Source: an uncultured Bacteroidales bacterium (GTDB taxonomy: Bacteria; Bacteroidota; Bacteroidia; Bacteroidales; UBA3824). From it: a stretch of DNA of 64,000 nt. The position numbers were made by a program, and so were the translations under genes. Below the pieces are notes generated by a model that saw only the letters and a program-made list of their open reading frames with translations, was not told where the DNA came from and did not search any database. The stretch spans positions 1 to 64,000 of the forward strand of contig CAJOJG010000005.1 of NCBI GenBank assembly GCA_905234655.1. Reading direction: 5' to 3'. Below, piece by piece: positions 39,170 through 49,026 of this stretch. Positions within the stretch are counted from its first letter, which is position 1. The number at the start of each line of letters is the position of its first letter.

Positions 39170-39637
39170 TTAGATAATCTCGATATGGTCGTGGTCAGTC
39201 ACCTTGCCACAATAGAAGCATTTCAGCGAGACATTGTGCGAGACTGCGTCGCCGCTGATTACGTCGAATTTTGTGGTCATCGGCTCCGAGTTGGTTATGC
39301 ACTTTGGGTTCATGCACTTGCAGATGCCCTTTATAGTGGCGGGAAGCTCCACGGGGCGTTTCTCCTCGACCTCATAGTTGCGGATGATGTTGAGGTTGGC
39401 CATCGGCGCGATGAGGGCGATTTTGTTGATGTCGTTGTCCTTGAAAAACCGGTCGGCGACCTTTATGATTCCCTTCTTGCCAAACTTTTTTGAATCGAGG
39501 TTTGTGCCGAAAGTCACCGGCGTCTCTATGCGGTCGAGCCCAAGGATGCGGATGACCTTGAACAAGTCCTTGGCGGGAATGTGGTCAATCACAGTGCCGT
39601 CCTTTATGGCATTTACTTTAAGTTCTTTCTTTTCCAT
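39170..39637 (-). CDS. pyrI: Aspartate carbamoyltransferase regulatory subunit
   Basis: LKVNAIKDGTVIDHIPAKDLFKVIRIL..CMNPKCITN..LKCFYCGK. Confidence 0.95.
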   Translation of the reverse strand: MEKKELKVNAIKDGTVIDHIPAKDLFKVIRILGLDRIETPVTFGTNLDSKKFGKKGIIKVADRFFKDNDINKIALIAPMANLNIIRNYEVEEKRPVELPATIKGICKCMNPKCITNSEPMTTKFDVISGDAVSHNVSLKCFYCGKVTDHDHIEII

Positions 39638-39671
39638 TTTAACGTGAGTTTATTTTATCTTTTCTTTAACA

Positions 39672-39817
39672 AAAATTAAACGGATTGAAAGCGAATTAAA
39701 GCGAATTTCTCTAACTAATTCGTTTTAAATCACTGTAAATTTCACTAATTAATTCGTTTTAATTCATTATAATTCGTTTAAATTTCCGTTCCCCAAAAAC
39801 ACCGCCGCAAGGCGGTG
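39672..39817. repeat. Composite element: GAATTAAA-type AT-rich repeats plus hairpin CACCGCC-GCAA-GGCGGTG
   Basis: AATTAAACGG..GCGAATTAAAGCGAATT..AATTCGTTTTAATTCATTATAATTCGTTTAA, then perfect GC hairpin. Confidence 0.75.
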
Positions 39818-39829
39818 AAAAAAAAACAA

Positions 39830-40741
39830 TTATCGTTTAAGTCCGAGGAGGTATGTTATCACCGCCTGGCGTGCGAAGACACCGTTACGCGCCTGCTCGA
39901 AGTAGTAGGCTTTCGGGCTTTGGTCAACGTCCTGGTTAATCTCGTTAATGCGTGGCAAGGGATGGAGGATTTTCATCGTCGGTTTCGCCTTCTCAAGCAT
40001 CGAGTTGCGCAGGACGTACACATCCTTAGTCTTCTCATACTCCATGAGGTCGGAGAACCGCTCGCGCTGCACACGTGTCATATAGATGATGTCTGCCTCG
40101 GGGATAAGGTCGCTGAACTGCTCGTGCTCGTAGTACTTCACGCCCTTGCTGTCGAGGAACGTCTTGTACTCGTCGGGCAGGCGGAGCTTGGGATGCGACA
40201 CGAAGTGGAATGTGGGGCTGAAAGGCGACATCGCCTGGAGCAGCGAGTGGACAGTACGACCGTACTTAAGGTCGCCGACCATGAAGATGTCGATATTGTC
40301 GAGGCGGCCCTGGGTCTTCTTGATAGAGTACATGTCGAGGAGCGTCTGGGTCGGGTGCTGGTTTGCACCGTCGCCCGCATTGACAACCGGCACAGTGGCG
40401 ACCTCGCTCGCATACCGCGAACTGCCTTCGAGCGGATGGCGCATGACTATCAGGTCACAATAGTTGGACACAATCCTTATCGTGTCCTTCAAGGTCTCGC
40501 CCTTGGACACGCTGGAGATGTTCGGGTCGGAGAAGCCGATGACCCTGCCGCCCATTCGGTTGACCGCGCTCTCGAAACTAAGGCGCGTCCTCGTGGACGG
40601 TTCGAAAAACAATGTCGCTACGACCTTGCCGTCAAGGATATGCGGCTCGGGAGTTTTCTCAAATCCTTCTGCAAGCTCGAGGATACGGAGGATTTCGTCA
40701 GTGGTGAAGTCAGTGATAGAAATCAGACTTTTATTTTCCAT
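39830..40741 (-). CDS. pyrB: Aspartate carbamoyltransferase catalytic subunit
   Basis: [62 protein letters not shown]. Confidence 0.95.
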   Translation of the reverse strand: MENKSLISITDFTTDEILRILELAEGFEKTPEPHILDGKVVATLFFEPSTRTRLSFESAVNRMGGRVIGFSDPNISSVSKGETLKDTIRIVSNYCDLIVMRHPLEGSSRYASEVATVPVVNAGDGANQHPTQTLLDMYSIKKTQGRLDNIDIFMVGDLKYGRTVHSLLQAMSPFSPTFHFVSHPKLRLPDEYKTFLDSKGVKYYEHEQFSDLIPEADIIYMTRVQRERFSDLMEYEKTKDVYVLRNSMLEKAKPTMKILHPLPRINEINQDVDQSPKAYYFEQARNGVFARQAVITYLLGLKR

Positions 40742-40873
40742 ACAGTTTATATGTGTATTAGTTAATAAATTCTGAAGTGCAAATATAGCAAATTTCCGTC
40801 AAAACCGCAGCCATAAAACAAGATAATTTTTTTCAAAAAATAATTGTCCCGATAACATTTTATTTATACTTTT

Positions 40874-41545
40874 GTGGATTATAACAAATACCAAAAGTCA
40901 ATAATGGATACATACGGCGATGTGCCCAAATACCTCGTGTCGGTCGATTGCGTGATATTCGGCTTCGAGGACGATGAACTTAAAGTTCTTCTCTGCCCCA
41001 GGTTAGTCTCCCCGAACTACGGCAACTGGTCGCTCATGGGCGGTTTTGTCATGCCAGACGAGTCGCTCGAACAAGCCGCGACACGGGTGCTGAAAGGGAC
41101 TGTGGGACTGGAAAACATATACCTCGAGCAGGTCAAGACATTCTCAAAGCCCGACCGCGACTCCGGCGGACGGGTCATAAGCCAGGCGTACTTCGCGCTG
41201 ATAAGAATATCGGAGCAGGACCGCAAGCTCGTCAGGAGCAAGGGCGCGCACTGGTGGGAAATCGGACAGCTGCCGGAGATGATTTTCGACCACAAGGAGA
41301 TGATCGACGAATCCTTGAAAAAGCTTAAGACCGTGGCATTCACCGACCTCATCGGCAGGGAGCTGATGCCGGAGAAGTTCACTCTGACCCAACTCCACAG
41401 GCTGTACAGCATAGTGTTCGGGAAGGACATCGACAGTGCCAACTTCCGTAAGAAAGTGCTTGCCACCCAACAACTTGTAAGGCTTAACGAGAAAGACCAC
41501 AACAGCCGCAAAGGTGCGTTTTACTACAAATTTTTAAAAGAATGA
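40874..41545 (+). CDS. NUDIX hydrolase-domain protein with C-terminal winged helix (NrtR/AraR-type regulator)
   Basis: VDCVIFGFEDDELKVLLCPR..WSLMGGFVMPDESLEQAATRVLKGTVGLENIYLEQVKTF; FTLTQLHRLYSIVFGKDIDSANFRKKVL. Confidence 0.85.
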   Translation: MDYNKYQKSIMDTYGDVPKYLVSVDCVIFGFEDDELKVLLCPRLVSPNYGNWSLMGGFVMPDESLEQAATRVLKGTVGLENIYLEQVKTFSKPDRDSGGRVISQAYFALIRISEQDRKLVRSKGAHWWEIGQLPEMIFDHKEMIDESLKKLKTVAFTDLIGRELMPEKFTLTQLHRLYSIVFGKDIDSANFRKKVLATQQLVRLNEKDHNSRKGAFYYKFLKE

Positions 41546-42159
41546 TTACGACGACGACACTTTTGATAATAGCGACATCAGTCGTGTCCGTGGCGGCCTT
41601 CGAGCGGGGAAGCATAATGCCCGAATCGCTCCAACGCCCCGAGTGGACCTCGCAGTTCAGGTTCAACGCATACCTCGTGTGGCATAAGCACCAGTATTAC
41701 AGGATGCTGACCCACGGGCTTGTCCACGCGGACTATTGGCACCTGGTATTCAACATGCTGACGCTGTACTTCTTTGGCGACTTTGTGGACGCATGTTTCC
41801 AAAGCGTATTCGACACCGGCGCGGGCAGGGCGATGTACCTGACGCTATACGTGACCGCGCTCGCAGCCTCGTCAAGCGTCGACCTCATGCGGCACAAGGA
41901 CAACCCCGGCTATAACGCCATCGGCGCGTCGGGCGCGGTCTCGGCGGTACTGTTCGCGGCGATATTCTTCAACCCGACGATGAAGATTTCGCTGATGTTC
42001 ATACCGATACCGACGCCGGGGTGGCTGTTCGGCATATTGTATTTGGCATACTGTTTTTACATGGACAAGCGCGGACTGGACAACATCGGCCACTCCGCCC
42101 ACTTCATGGGCGCGGTGTACGGATTCCTGTTCCCACTTTTAATAACGAAAATGATATGA
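41542..42159 (+). CDS. Rhomboid-family intramembrane serine protease
   Basis: THGLVHADYWHLVFNMLTLYFFGDFVD..YNAIGASGAVSAVLFAAIFFNP..HSAHFMGAVYGFLF. Confidence 0.9.
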   Translation: MITTTTLLIIATSVVSVAAFERGSIMPESLQRPEWTSQFRFNAYLVWHKHQYYRMLTHGLVHADYWHLVFNMLTLYFFGDFVDACFQSVFDTGAGRAMYLTLYVTALAASSSVDLMRHKDNPGYNAIGASGAVSAVLFAAIFFNPTMKISLMFIPIPTPGWLFGILYLAYCFYMDKRGLDNIGHSAHFMGAVYGFLFPLLITKMI

Positions 42160-42653
42160 AACTGGCTATATTTGACCGTGACGGAGTTATCGACGACAAC
42201 TCCACATCCTACTACGTCTACCGGCGCGAGGACTTCAAGTTCAACCCCGGAGTGATGGAGGCGCTCGCGTACCTCACGCGCCACGGCTACCACATAGCGA
42301 TCGTATCGAACCAAAGCGGAATCGCAAAAGGCATATACACCCTCGGCGACATCGACACGCTCCACGAATGGATGAAAACCGAATTGTCAAAGAACGGCGC
42401 GGCTGTCCATAAAATATACGTATGCCCCCACCACCCCGACTATGGACGGTGCCTGTGCAGAAAGCCACAGCCGCTCATGCTCGAAAAGGCAATGGCGGAA
42501 CTCGGTGCCAAAGCGGAGGACACATTCTTCGTCGGCGACTCCGGCACGGACGTAAAGGCGGGCGAGGCGGCAGGCGTATGGACGATAAAAGTCGAGCCTA
42601 ACGGCGACCTCTACCGCCAGCTTAAAGAACACGGAATTATACATCAAACCTAA
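42156..42653 (+). CDS. gmhB: HAD-IIIA hydrolase, heptose-bisphosphate phosphatase-like
   Basis: MKLAIFDRDGVIDDNS..IVSNQSGIAKGIY..CPHHPDYGRCLCRKPQPLMLEKA..FFVGDSGTDVKAG; ATGA overlap with rhomboid gene. Confidence 0.8.
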   Translation: MKLAIFDRDGVIDDNSTSYYVYRREDFKFNPGVMEALAYLTRHGYHIAIVSNQSGIAKGIYTLGDIDTLHEWMKTELSKNGAAVHKIYVCPHHPDYGRCLCRKPQPLMLEKAMAELGAKAEDTFFVGDSGTDVKAGEAAGVWTIKVEPNGDLYRQLKEHGIIHQT

Positions 42654-42664
42654 CGCAACATAAA

Positions 42665-43546
42665 ATGGCTATAACCGCAAGCTCCCACATACTGCTTAAT
42701 GGAAACTTCCATACGCAGACAAGCACGATTTGTAACATCTACAACCGTGCCTTGACACTCGGCGACTGCATCTCCGAAAGGATCCACACGTGCGCCGACA
42801 GGTTGTGTTTTATCGACGAACACCTCGAACACCTGCGCGAAGGAATGAAGATGGCTATGATGAAAATCCCGGAAAAATTCTTCAACGCCAACCGAGTCTT
42901 TTCAACCGAAATATCGAAACTCATAACCAAAAACCGAATCTTCCACGGCTCATTGACCACCATCTTGGTGTTCAGGTCGTCATTCAACCCCGAATCCTCC
43001 GCACCCGACAATATCGAGTACATCGTATTCTGCAAACCGTCCGACACCCTCGGCTACAAGCTCAACTACACGGGACTGAAACTCGCCATATACGAAGACT
43101 TCCCGTTCGGACTTTCGCCGATGTCCTCATACACGACCCACGACAACGCGCTCCTCAAAGTCACACTCCACAAAAGATGCTTCCACGACCACGTCGACGA
43201 CGCAATAATCACAAACTCAAAAGGATACATCGTCGAGACCGCCAATAACGGAAACATCTTCTTCCTAAAAGAAAACACACTCTACACACCGCCGCTCGCC
43301 GACGGATGCTCTAACGACATCATGAGGCGAAAGATACTGGAAGTCATAGCACCAAAAATGGGACTGAGGACAGTAAGCGACAGGCCGCTGTCCGAAAAAG
43401 ACTTCCAAAAATCCCAAGAAATGTTTGTCGCCGACACGGAACACGGCATCCAATGGGTCGCGGCGTACAAGTCAATGCGCTTCCTCCGCGCAACGACAAC
43501 ACACATCCTCGACGAACTCAACAACTTGTACCAATCCCAACAATAA
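42665..43546 (+). CDS. Class IV aminotransferase-like protein
   Basis: NRALTLGDCISERIHTCADRLCFIDEHLEHLREGM..ALLKVTLHKR..DDAIITNSKGYIVETANNGNIFFL. Confidence 0.8.
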   Translation: MAITASSHILLNGNFHTQTSTICNIYNRALTLGDCISERIHTCADRLCFIDEHLEHLREGMKMAMMKIPEKFFNANRVFSTEISKLITKNRIFHGSLTTILVFRSSFNPESSAPDNIEYIVFCKPSDTLGYKLNYTGLKLAIYEDFPFGLSPMSSYTTHDNALLKVTLHKRCFHDHVDDAIITNSKGYIVETANNGNIFFLKENTLYTPPLADGCSNDIMRRKILEVIAPKMGLRTVSDRPLSEKDFQKSQEMFVADTEHGIQWVAAYKSMRFLRATTTHILDELNNLYQSQQ

Positions 43547-43582
43547 ATCAAATCATAAATCAACAAATCACAAAATCGACAA
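43547..43582. repeat. AAATCAA-type short-period spacer tract
   Basis: TAAATCAAATCATAAATCAACAAATCACAAAATCGACAAATG. Confidence 0.6.
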
Positions 43583-44335
43583 ATGAAAATTTTAGGCATA
43601 ATCCCCTCAAGGTACGCATCGACAAGATTTCCAGGAAAACCACTCGCAATGATTGGCTCTAAGACAATGATCCACAGAGTCTACATCCAGGCGAGCAAGG
43701 CATTTGAAGACATCGTTGTAGCCACGGACGACGACAGAATCTTCAACGAAGTAAAATCATTCGGCGGCAGGGTCGTAATGACATCGCCCGACCACCAGAG
43801 CGGCACAGACAGATGCGCCGAAGCCGCACGAAACTACTGCAACGAGACCGGCAAGACCTTCGACGCGGTAATCAACATCCAAGGCGACGAGCCATTCGTC
43901 CGCCCCGACCAACTCACAAGCCTCGGCAAACTCTTCGAAGACAAGAACGTAGAAATCGCCACACTTATTAAAGAAGCAAAAACCGCCGACGAAATATTCT
44001 CCGAAAACACCGCCAAAGTAATCGTCAACCTCAAAGGCGAAGCCGTATACTTCAGCCGCTCCCCCATCCCGTTCAAACGCGGCGCGGACAAAGCCGACTG
44101 GGTCGACAAACACGTGTACTTCAGGCACATAGGAGTATACGCATACCGCTATGACATCCTACAGAAAATCACACTGCTCCCGCAGTCGAGCCTCGAACTA
44201 TGCGAAAAACTCGAACAAGACCGCTGGATAGAAAACGGATATAAAATCCAGACATGCAAGACCGACTTCGAAGGACTCGCAGTGGACACGCCAGACGACC
44301 TCGAAAAAATACTGCAGACCATGCAAATCGACTAA
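43583..44335 (+). CDS. kdsB: CMP-KDO synthetase
   Basis: IIPSRYASTRFPGKPLAMIGSKTMIHRVY..VVMTSPDHQSGTDRCAEA..INIQGDEPF..KHVYFRHIGVYAYR. Confidence 0.95.
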   Translation: MKILGIIPSRYASTRFPGKPLAMIGSKTMIHRVYIQASKAFEDIVVATDDDRIFNEVKSFGGRVVMTSPDHQSGTDRCAEAARNYCNETGKTFDAVINIQGDEPFVRPDQLTSLGKLFEDKNVEIATLIKEAKTADEIFSENTAKVIVNLKGEAVYFSRSPIPFKRGADKADWVDKHVYFRHIGVYAYRYDILQKITLLPQSSLELCEKLEQDRWIENGYKIQTCKTDFEGLAVDTPDDLEKILQTMQID

Positions 44336-44459
44336 CCCCGTGGCACAAATTTTGCGAAACAAAAGTAAAATCACAGGGAAAAACGAAACAAAAAATCAAA
44401 AATCAACGTATAAGCAAAAACAACAACTACTCAAAAATACAACAACAAGGAAAACCAAA

Positions 44460-44816
44460 ATGAAAAAAATGCTCACATACATCGCCGCGATGACAGTAGC
44501 GGCACTGACATGCCACGGAGCCCATGCACAGCAGATTGACTTCAGGATTCATAACCAGAATCTTGACAGGCACGAAGCCGTCATATACCCAAACCCCGTG
44601 GCAAGCGGGGAAATGGTGAAAATTAAATCATCAATCACAATCAAAGACATCGAAATAACAAACGTAATCGGAAAATGCATCCAGCACGAGAAGAACAGCC
44701 GACAGATATACGACGACATCACCCTCAAACTCAACGACAACGCACCGGGCGTGTACTATGCTAAAATAACATTCGAAGACGACAAATGGATAATAAAAAA
44801 ACTGCTCGTCCGCTGA
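44460..44816 (+). CDS. Small secreted protein made almost entirely of a T9SS type A sorting domain
   Basis: Signal peptide then HEAVIYPNPVASGEMVKIKSS..IKDIEITNVIGKCI..LNDNAPGVYYAKITFEDDKWIIKKLLVR*. Confidence 0.8.
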   Translation: MKKMLTYIAAMTVAALTCHGAHAQQIDFRIHNQNLDRHEAVIYPNPVASGEMVKIKSSITIKDIEITNVIGKCIQHEKNSRQIYDDITLKLNDNAPGVYYAKITFEDDKWIIKKLLVR

Positions 44817-44875
44817 CCGACTGAAAAAAAATTGAAAAAAATTGCAAAAAAAATTGCAAATCCCAATCATATTGC

Positions 44876-44883
44876 ATACCTTT
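44876..44883 (+). promoter_or_regulatory. -7 element (TACCTTTG) of rho promoter
   Basis: ATTGCATACCTTTGCGCC, about 135 nt upstream of rho. Confidence 0.5.
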
Positions 44884-45017
44884 GCGCCGTTGAAAAAAAC
44901 AAAGACGACATTTTTCGACAAAATCCCCGAGAAACATTCAATTTCTCAAAAAAATGGATAACCCATGTTTCCAACCTACACACACACACTGTTTAAAACA
45001 CAACACTACAAAAATAT

Positions 45018-47066
45018 ATGTACGATATAATTGGACTCAACAAAAAATTAGTTTCAGAATTGCGCGAAATCGCGACAGAACTCGGCATTAAGCAGGCCGA
45101 GAACTTCAAGAAACAAGAATTGGTATACGAAATTCTCGAGGAACAAGCAAAACAAGGCGCCTCCTCGAAAGTCAACTCCGAGCCGGAAGCAGCACCCCAG
45201 CCCAAAAAACGCGGCCGCCCGAAGAAAAACCGCGACCTCACACCCGACCAACAAGCACAACCAGCACAACCAGCACAGCCCACTCAACGGCCCAAGAGAC
45301 AGTACAAAAGACGGCAGCAGACCCAAAACGCCGAACTTTCAGAACAGACTACCCAAGACCCGACGTCAATCGAAGAAAACCAAACTCCCGATTTGACCCA
45401 ACATACAGAAACGGCAGAGCAGCCCCAAACCACAGAACAGCCCAACGAGCAGAACGAACAAGCCAGGGAAACCGAACAGCAGCAGCCGGAGGCATCCTCA
45501 GACCAGCCACAGCCCGAACAGCCGAAGAAACACAGGCTTCTCGTCGTCAAGAAAAGGCCCGCAGAACCTGCTCAACAACAAAACCAGCAGAACCAGCAGC
45601 CGGGCAAGAAAAAACGCCGCAAACAACAGCAGCAACAACAGGACAACACAAACCCGCAGACCGACGACAATAACCCTGTCCCAACCACCCAAGACCCCGC
45701 TCAACCTCAACCGGACTCCACGAATCCCCCAGAGCAGCAGGTTCAAGAAAAAACACAACCGCAGCCGGACGACAGGAAACCTGCATCGATATACGCCGAC
45801 GACGGTGTAATCACAAACCAAGGCGTACTTGAGACAATGCCGGACGGATACGGCTTCCTCCGCAGCGCGGACTTCAACTACTTCAACTCGCCCGACGACA
45901 TATACGTGTCACAGTCCCAAATAAAACTCTTCGGACTGAAGACCGGCGACACCGTAAAAGGGACAATCCGCCCGCCAAAAGAAGGCGAAAAATATTTCCC
46001 GCTCATCAAAGTCCTGGAAATCAACGGCCGCACGCCCGACTACATCCGTGACCGTGTGAACTTCGACTACCTCACGCCGCTTTTCCCTGAAGAAAAATTC
46101 AGGCTTACAGAAGGACGCGCAGGCGAGAAAATGTCATGCCGCATAGTCGACATGTTCGCCCCGATAGGCAAAGGCCAGCGCGGACTTATCGTCGCACAGC
46201 CAAAGACCGGTAAGACAATATTGCTCAAGGACATAGCGAACTCGATAGTCGAGAACCACCCCGAAGTATACGTCATAATACTCCTCATCGACGAGCGTCC
46301 CGAGGAAGTCACAGACATGAAGCGCAGCGTCAAGGCCGAGGTCATTTCCTCCACTTTCGACGAACCCGCCGACAAGCACGTCAAAGTCGCCAACATCGTC
46401 CTCGAAAAGGCAAAACGCATGGTGGAATGTGGACACGACGTGGTAATCCTTCTCGACTCCATCACACGCCTTGCCCGCGCATACAACACCGTACAACCGG
46501 CATCCGGCAAAGTCCTCACCGGCGGTGTCGACGCCAACGCACTGCACAAGCCAAAGCGTTTCTTCGGCGCGGCGCGCAACATCGAGAACGGCGGCTCGCT
46601 CACCATCATCGCCACAGCCCTCACAGACACCGGCTCGCGAATGGACGACGTGATATTCGAAGAGTTCAAGGGCACAGGCAACATGGAACTCCAGCTCGAC
46701 CGCAAACTCGCCAACAAGCGCGTGTTCCCCGCCGTGGACATTAACGCATCAAGCACTCGCCGCGACGACAAGCTTATCCCGCAGGAAATGCTCAACATCA
46801 TCTGGGACCTCCGCAAAAAACAACTTTCGGAGCGCAACTCGGTCGAAGGAATGCAGTACCTCCTCAAGGAAATGGAAGGCACAGTCAACAACGAGCAGTT
46901 CCTCTTCCAGATGCAGAAGGAACTCGAAGTCGACACCACGACCTACTACTCCACCCACAAGGAGACCACCGACACGAAGCCTCGCCGTCCCCGCATTGAC
47001 TATGACGACGACGACTACTCATACCGCCGCCGCCAGCGCGTAGACGACGATGATGACGACTATTAG
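45018..47066 (+). CDS. rho: Transcription termination factor Rho with long Q/P/N-rich insertion
   Basis: [76 protein letters not shown]; ~200-aa low-complexity segment; [21 protein letters not shown] tail. Confidence 0.97.
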   Translation: MYDIIGLNKKLVSELREIATELGIKQAENFKKQELVYEILEEQAKQGASSKVNSEPEAAPQPKKRGRPKKNRDLTPDQQAQPAQPAQPTQRPKRQYKRRQQTQNAELSEQTTQDPTSIEENQTPDLTQHTETAEQPQTTEQPNEQNEQARETEQQQPEASSDQPQPEQPKKHRLLVVKKRPAEPAQQQNQQNQQPGKKKRRKQQQQQQDNTNPQTDDNNPVPTTQDPAQPQPDSTNPPEQQVQEKTQPQPDDRKPASIYADDGVITNQGVLETMPDGYGFLRSADFNYFNSPDDIYVSQSQIKLFGLKTGDTVKGTIRPPKEGEKYFPLIKVLEINGRTPDYIRDRVNFDYLTPLFPEEKFRLTEGRAGEKMSCRIVDMFAPIGKGQRGLIVAQPKTGKTILLKDIANSIVENHPEVYVIILLIDERPEEVTDMKRSVKAEVISSTFDEPADKHVKVANIVLEKAKRMVECGHDVVILLDSITRLARAYNTVQPASGKVLTGGVDANALHKPKRFFGAARNIENGGSLTIIATALTDTGSRMDDVIFEEFKGTGNMELQLDRKLANKRVFPAVDINASSTRRDDKLIPQEMLNIIWDLRKKQLSERNSVEGMQYLLKEMEGTVNNEQFLFQMQKELEVDTTTYYSTHKETTDTKPRRPRIDYDDDDYSYRRRQRVDDDDDDY

Positions 47067-47098
47067 TAGTATCTAATCACTCTCTTTCATATAAGCAT

Positions 47099-47142
47099 AA
47101 CAACCGCCCCGATTCCCAAAAATCGACGGCGGTTGCTTTTTT
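47099..47142 (+). terminator. Hairpin terminator downstream of rho
   Basis: CAACCGCC...GGCGGTTGCTTTTTT. Confidence 0.8.
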
Positions 47143-47184
47143 GTGGGAAACTGCTTTTTCGTTATTTCCAGTTGATTTATGCCC

Positions 47185-47254
47185 AAAAGTTTCCGCTATA
47201 ACAGAAACTTTCTGCCAAAAACTTTCCGCTATAACGGAAACTTTTGTATATTTG
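47185..47254 (+). promoter_or_regulatory. Tandem palindromes (33-nt period) abutting a TATATTTG -7 element
   Basis: AAAGTTTCCGCTATAACAGAAACTTT and AAACTTTCCGCTATAACGGAAACTTT, then TATATTTG at 47247. Confidence 0.75.
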
Positions 47255-47279
47255 CACTGTATTACTAAAAAAAAGCATT

Positions 47280-47974
47280 ATGTTGGAAGCGGCGGAATCC
47301 CCGAAGTAATTGAAAAAGAAGACATTTTCAAGCGTGAATGGCTGAGTAGCCTTTTCAACAAAATCTATTTCAGCGACATCATTTTGCGATATTCTGTCCG
47401 CAATGACAAGGCTCTATAAGTAATGATACGCAAAATGGCTGAGAGTGTCATGCAGCCCGTTACCTACCACCGGATTGCCGCCGTTGTGTCGTCGTCAGGC
47501 TACAAAATCAAACCCGACACGGTGTCGGAATACTGCCAATACCTCGCGGATTCGTTCCTGATGTTTTCAATCGAGAATTTTGCCGCCAAATTGCAGGAAA
47601 AAGTTTCGGTGAAAAAGTATTATTTTTCTGACAATGGCTTTATCAGCCTGTTTGTTACGGATGCAGAGACGTTGCTGTTGGAAAATCTTGTCGCCATCAC
47701 GCTGCGAAAAAAATATCCCGACGAACTGGCATATTTCAGCACTAACATCGAGGTGGATTTTTATCTTCCCGAGCACAAAATCTCGTATCAGGTCGCTTAC
47801 AGCATCAGGGATTCCGCCACTCGTGAACGCGAAGTACGGGCGTTGATGAGGATAAACAGCTATATCCCTCAAAATCAAATGCTTATCATCACATACGATG
47901 AGGAAGATACCATCGAAACCGATGGCTGCACAATCCATGTGGCGCCGGTTTGGAAGTGGGTGATGGGCGTATGA
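47280..47974 (+). pseudogene. AAA_14/DUF4143-type ATPase remnant lacking the ATPase domain
   Basis: YVGSGGIPEVIEKEDIFKREWLSSLFNKIYFSDIILRYSVRNDKAL-stop-VMIRKMAESVMQPVTYHRIA..ITYDEEDTIETDGCTIHVAPVWKWV. Confidence 0.75.
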
Positions 47975-49012
47975 CTACCGCCCCCACCTCGCCTTGAAAC
48001 TCTCTAAATGCCTCATGAAGTCGCCGCCAAAAACTTCGCGACATTCCATCCGCAGCGAATCTTTGCGGTTGTAATACGTCATATAGCCAGTGAAGAAAGT
48101 GTTGTTGATGTTTTTGAGTCGGCCATCTTTGAGGCGGGCGGGCTTGATGCGCAGGAACGCCACGGTGTCCACATTGTCGATAATGTCCTGAAACATAGCC
48201 TTTTTGCGGGTTTCCTTGTCGGAATCGGGCAGCGCAATGAAATCCGCGCTCGTGTACATCGAGTCCAACTTGTGCGCGCCGAGCAAAAAGTAGCCCGCCA
48301 GCCGCTCGTTGTCGGCAATCATCGCCGAATAGTTGAAAAGCACCGCCGAAGTGTCGCCGTATTTGGACGCAAGATAGAGTTTCGCGCCGTTTTCGCCAAC
48401 GTAATCGGCAATGTTTTCGTTTAGTTCCGAATTGTCCTTGACGAAGACGGTGGAATGTGTCAATTCGTGGATTATCAAATCCGCGAGTTCGCCCTCAGAG
48501 CGTCGCAGCATCGACGACAGGACGGGGTCGGTGAACCAACCCATTGTGCTCCAGCCCGACGGATGGGCTATGCGGGTGTCGTAGCCTTCATTTTCGAGCC
48601 GAGCGACCTCTTTCTTCGCGTCTTCCTCGTCAAAAAATCCCTTGTACGGCAGCCGTCCGACCACTGGGAATTTCCAAAGATATTTTTTGATGCGGTATTT
48701 TTCGCACGCCTGCACCACGTATGCCGTCGGGCGGCCTTTGAGGTCATAGACGGCGTTGTAGTTTTTGGAATCTTTGAGGTGAAGGCTGTCGATGGCGTAG
48801 CGGCGTATTTCTTTGATTAACAACAATTTCTGTTTCAACGAATCGGGATATTCGGGGTCTGCCAAGAGGTCGTCGACAGGCACGGCGTTGCGCACCATTT
48901 CGAGTTGCCCGAGGCCTTGCTCGATGCCGTAATGGATTAGTTTGTAGTTGAATGCGACGAGCGCAACGACGATTGCCAGGATGCCGAGAAGGATTTTGTT
49001 TCTGAGTTTCAT
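47975..49012 (-). CDS. Predicted aminopeptidase (HELTH zinc motif)
   Basis: YGIEQGLGQLEMVRNAVPV..DLIIHELTHSTVFVKDNSELNENIADYVGE. Confidence 0.85.
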   Translation of the reverse strand: MKLRNKILLGILAIVVALVAFNYKLIHYGIEQGLGQLEMVRNAVPVDDLLADPEYPDSLKQKLLLIKEIRRYAIDSLHLKDSKNYNAVYDLKGRPTAYVVQACEKYRIKKYLWKFPVVGRLPYKGFFDEEDAKKEVARLENEGYDTRIAHPSGWSTMGWFTDPVLSSMLRRSEGELADLIIHELTHSTVFVKDNSELNENIADYVGENGAKLYLASKYGDTSAVLFNYSAMIADNERLAGYFLLGAHKLDSMYTSADFIALPDSDKETRKKAMFQDIIDNVDTVAFLRIKPARLKDGRLKNINNTFFTGYMTYYNRKDSLRMECREVFGGDFMRHLESFKARWGR

Positions 49013-49026
49013 AATTCATAAAGTGT

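Noticed and set aside
46067-46939. 290-aa minus-strand ORF inside rho
   Set aside because: Antisense to the conserved Rho core.
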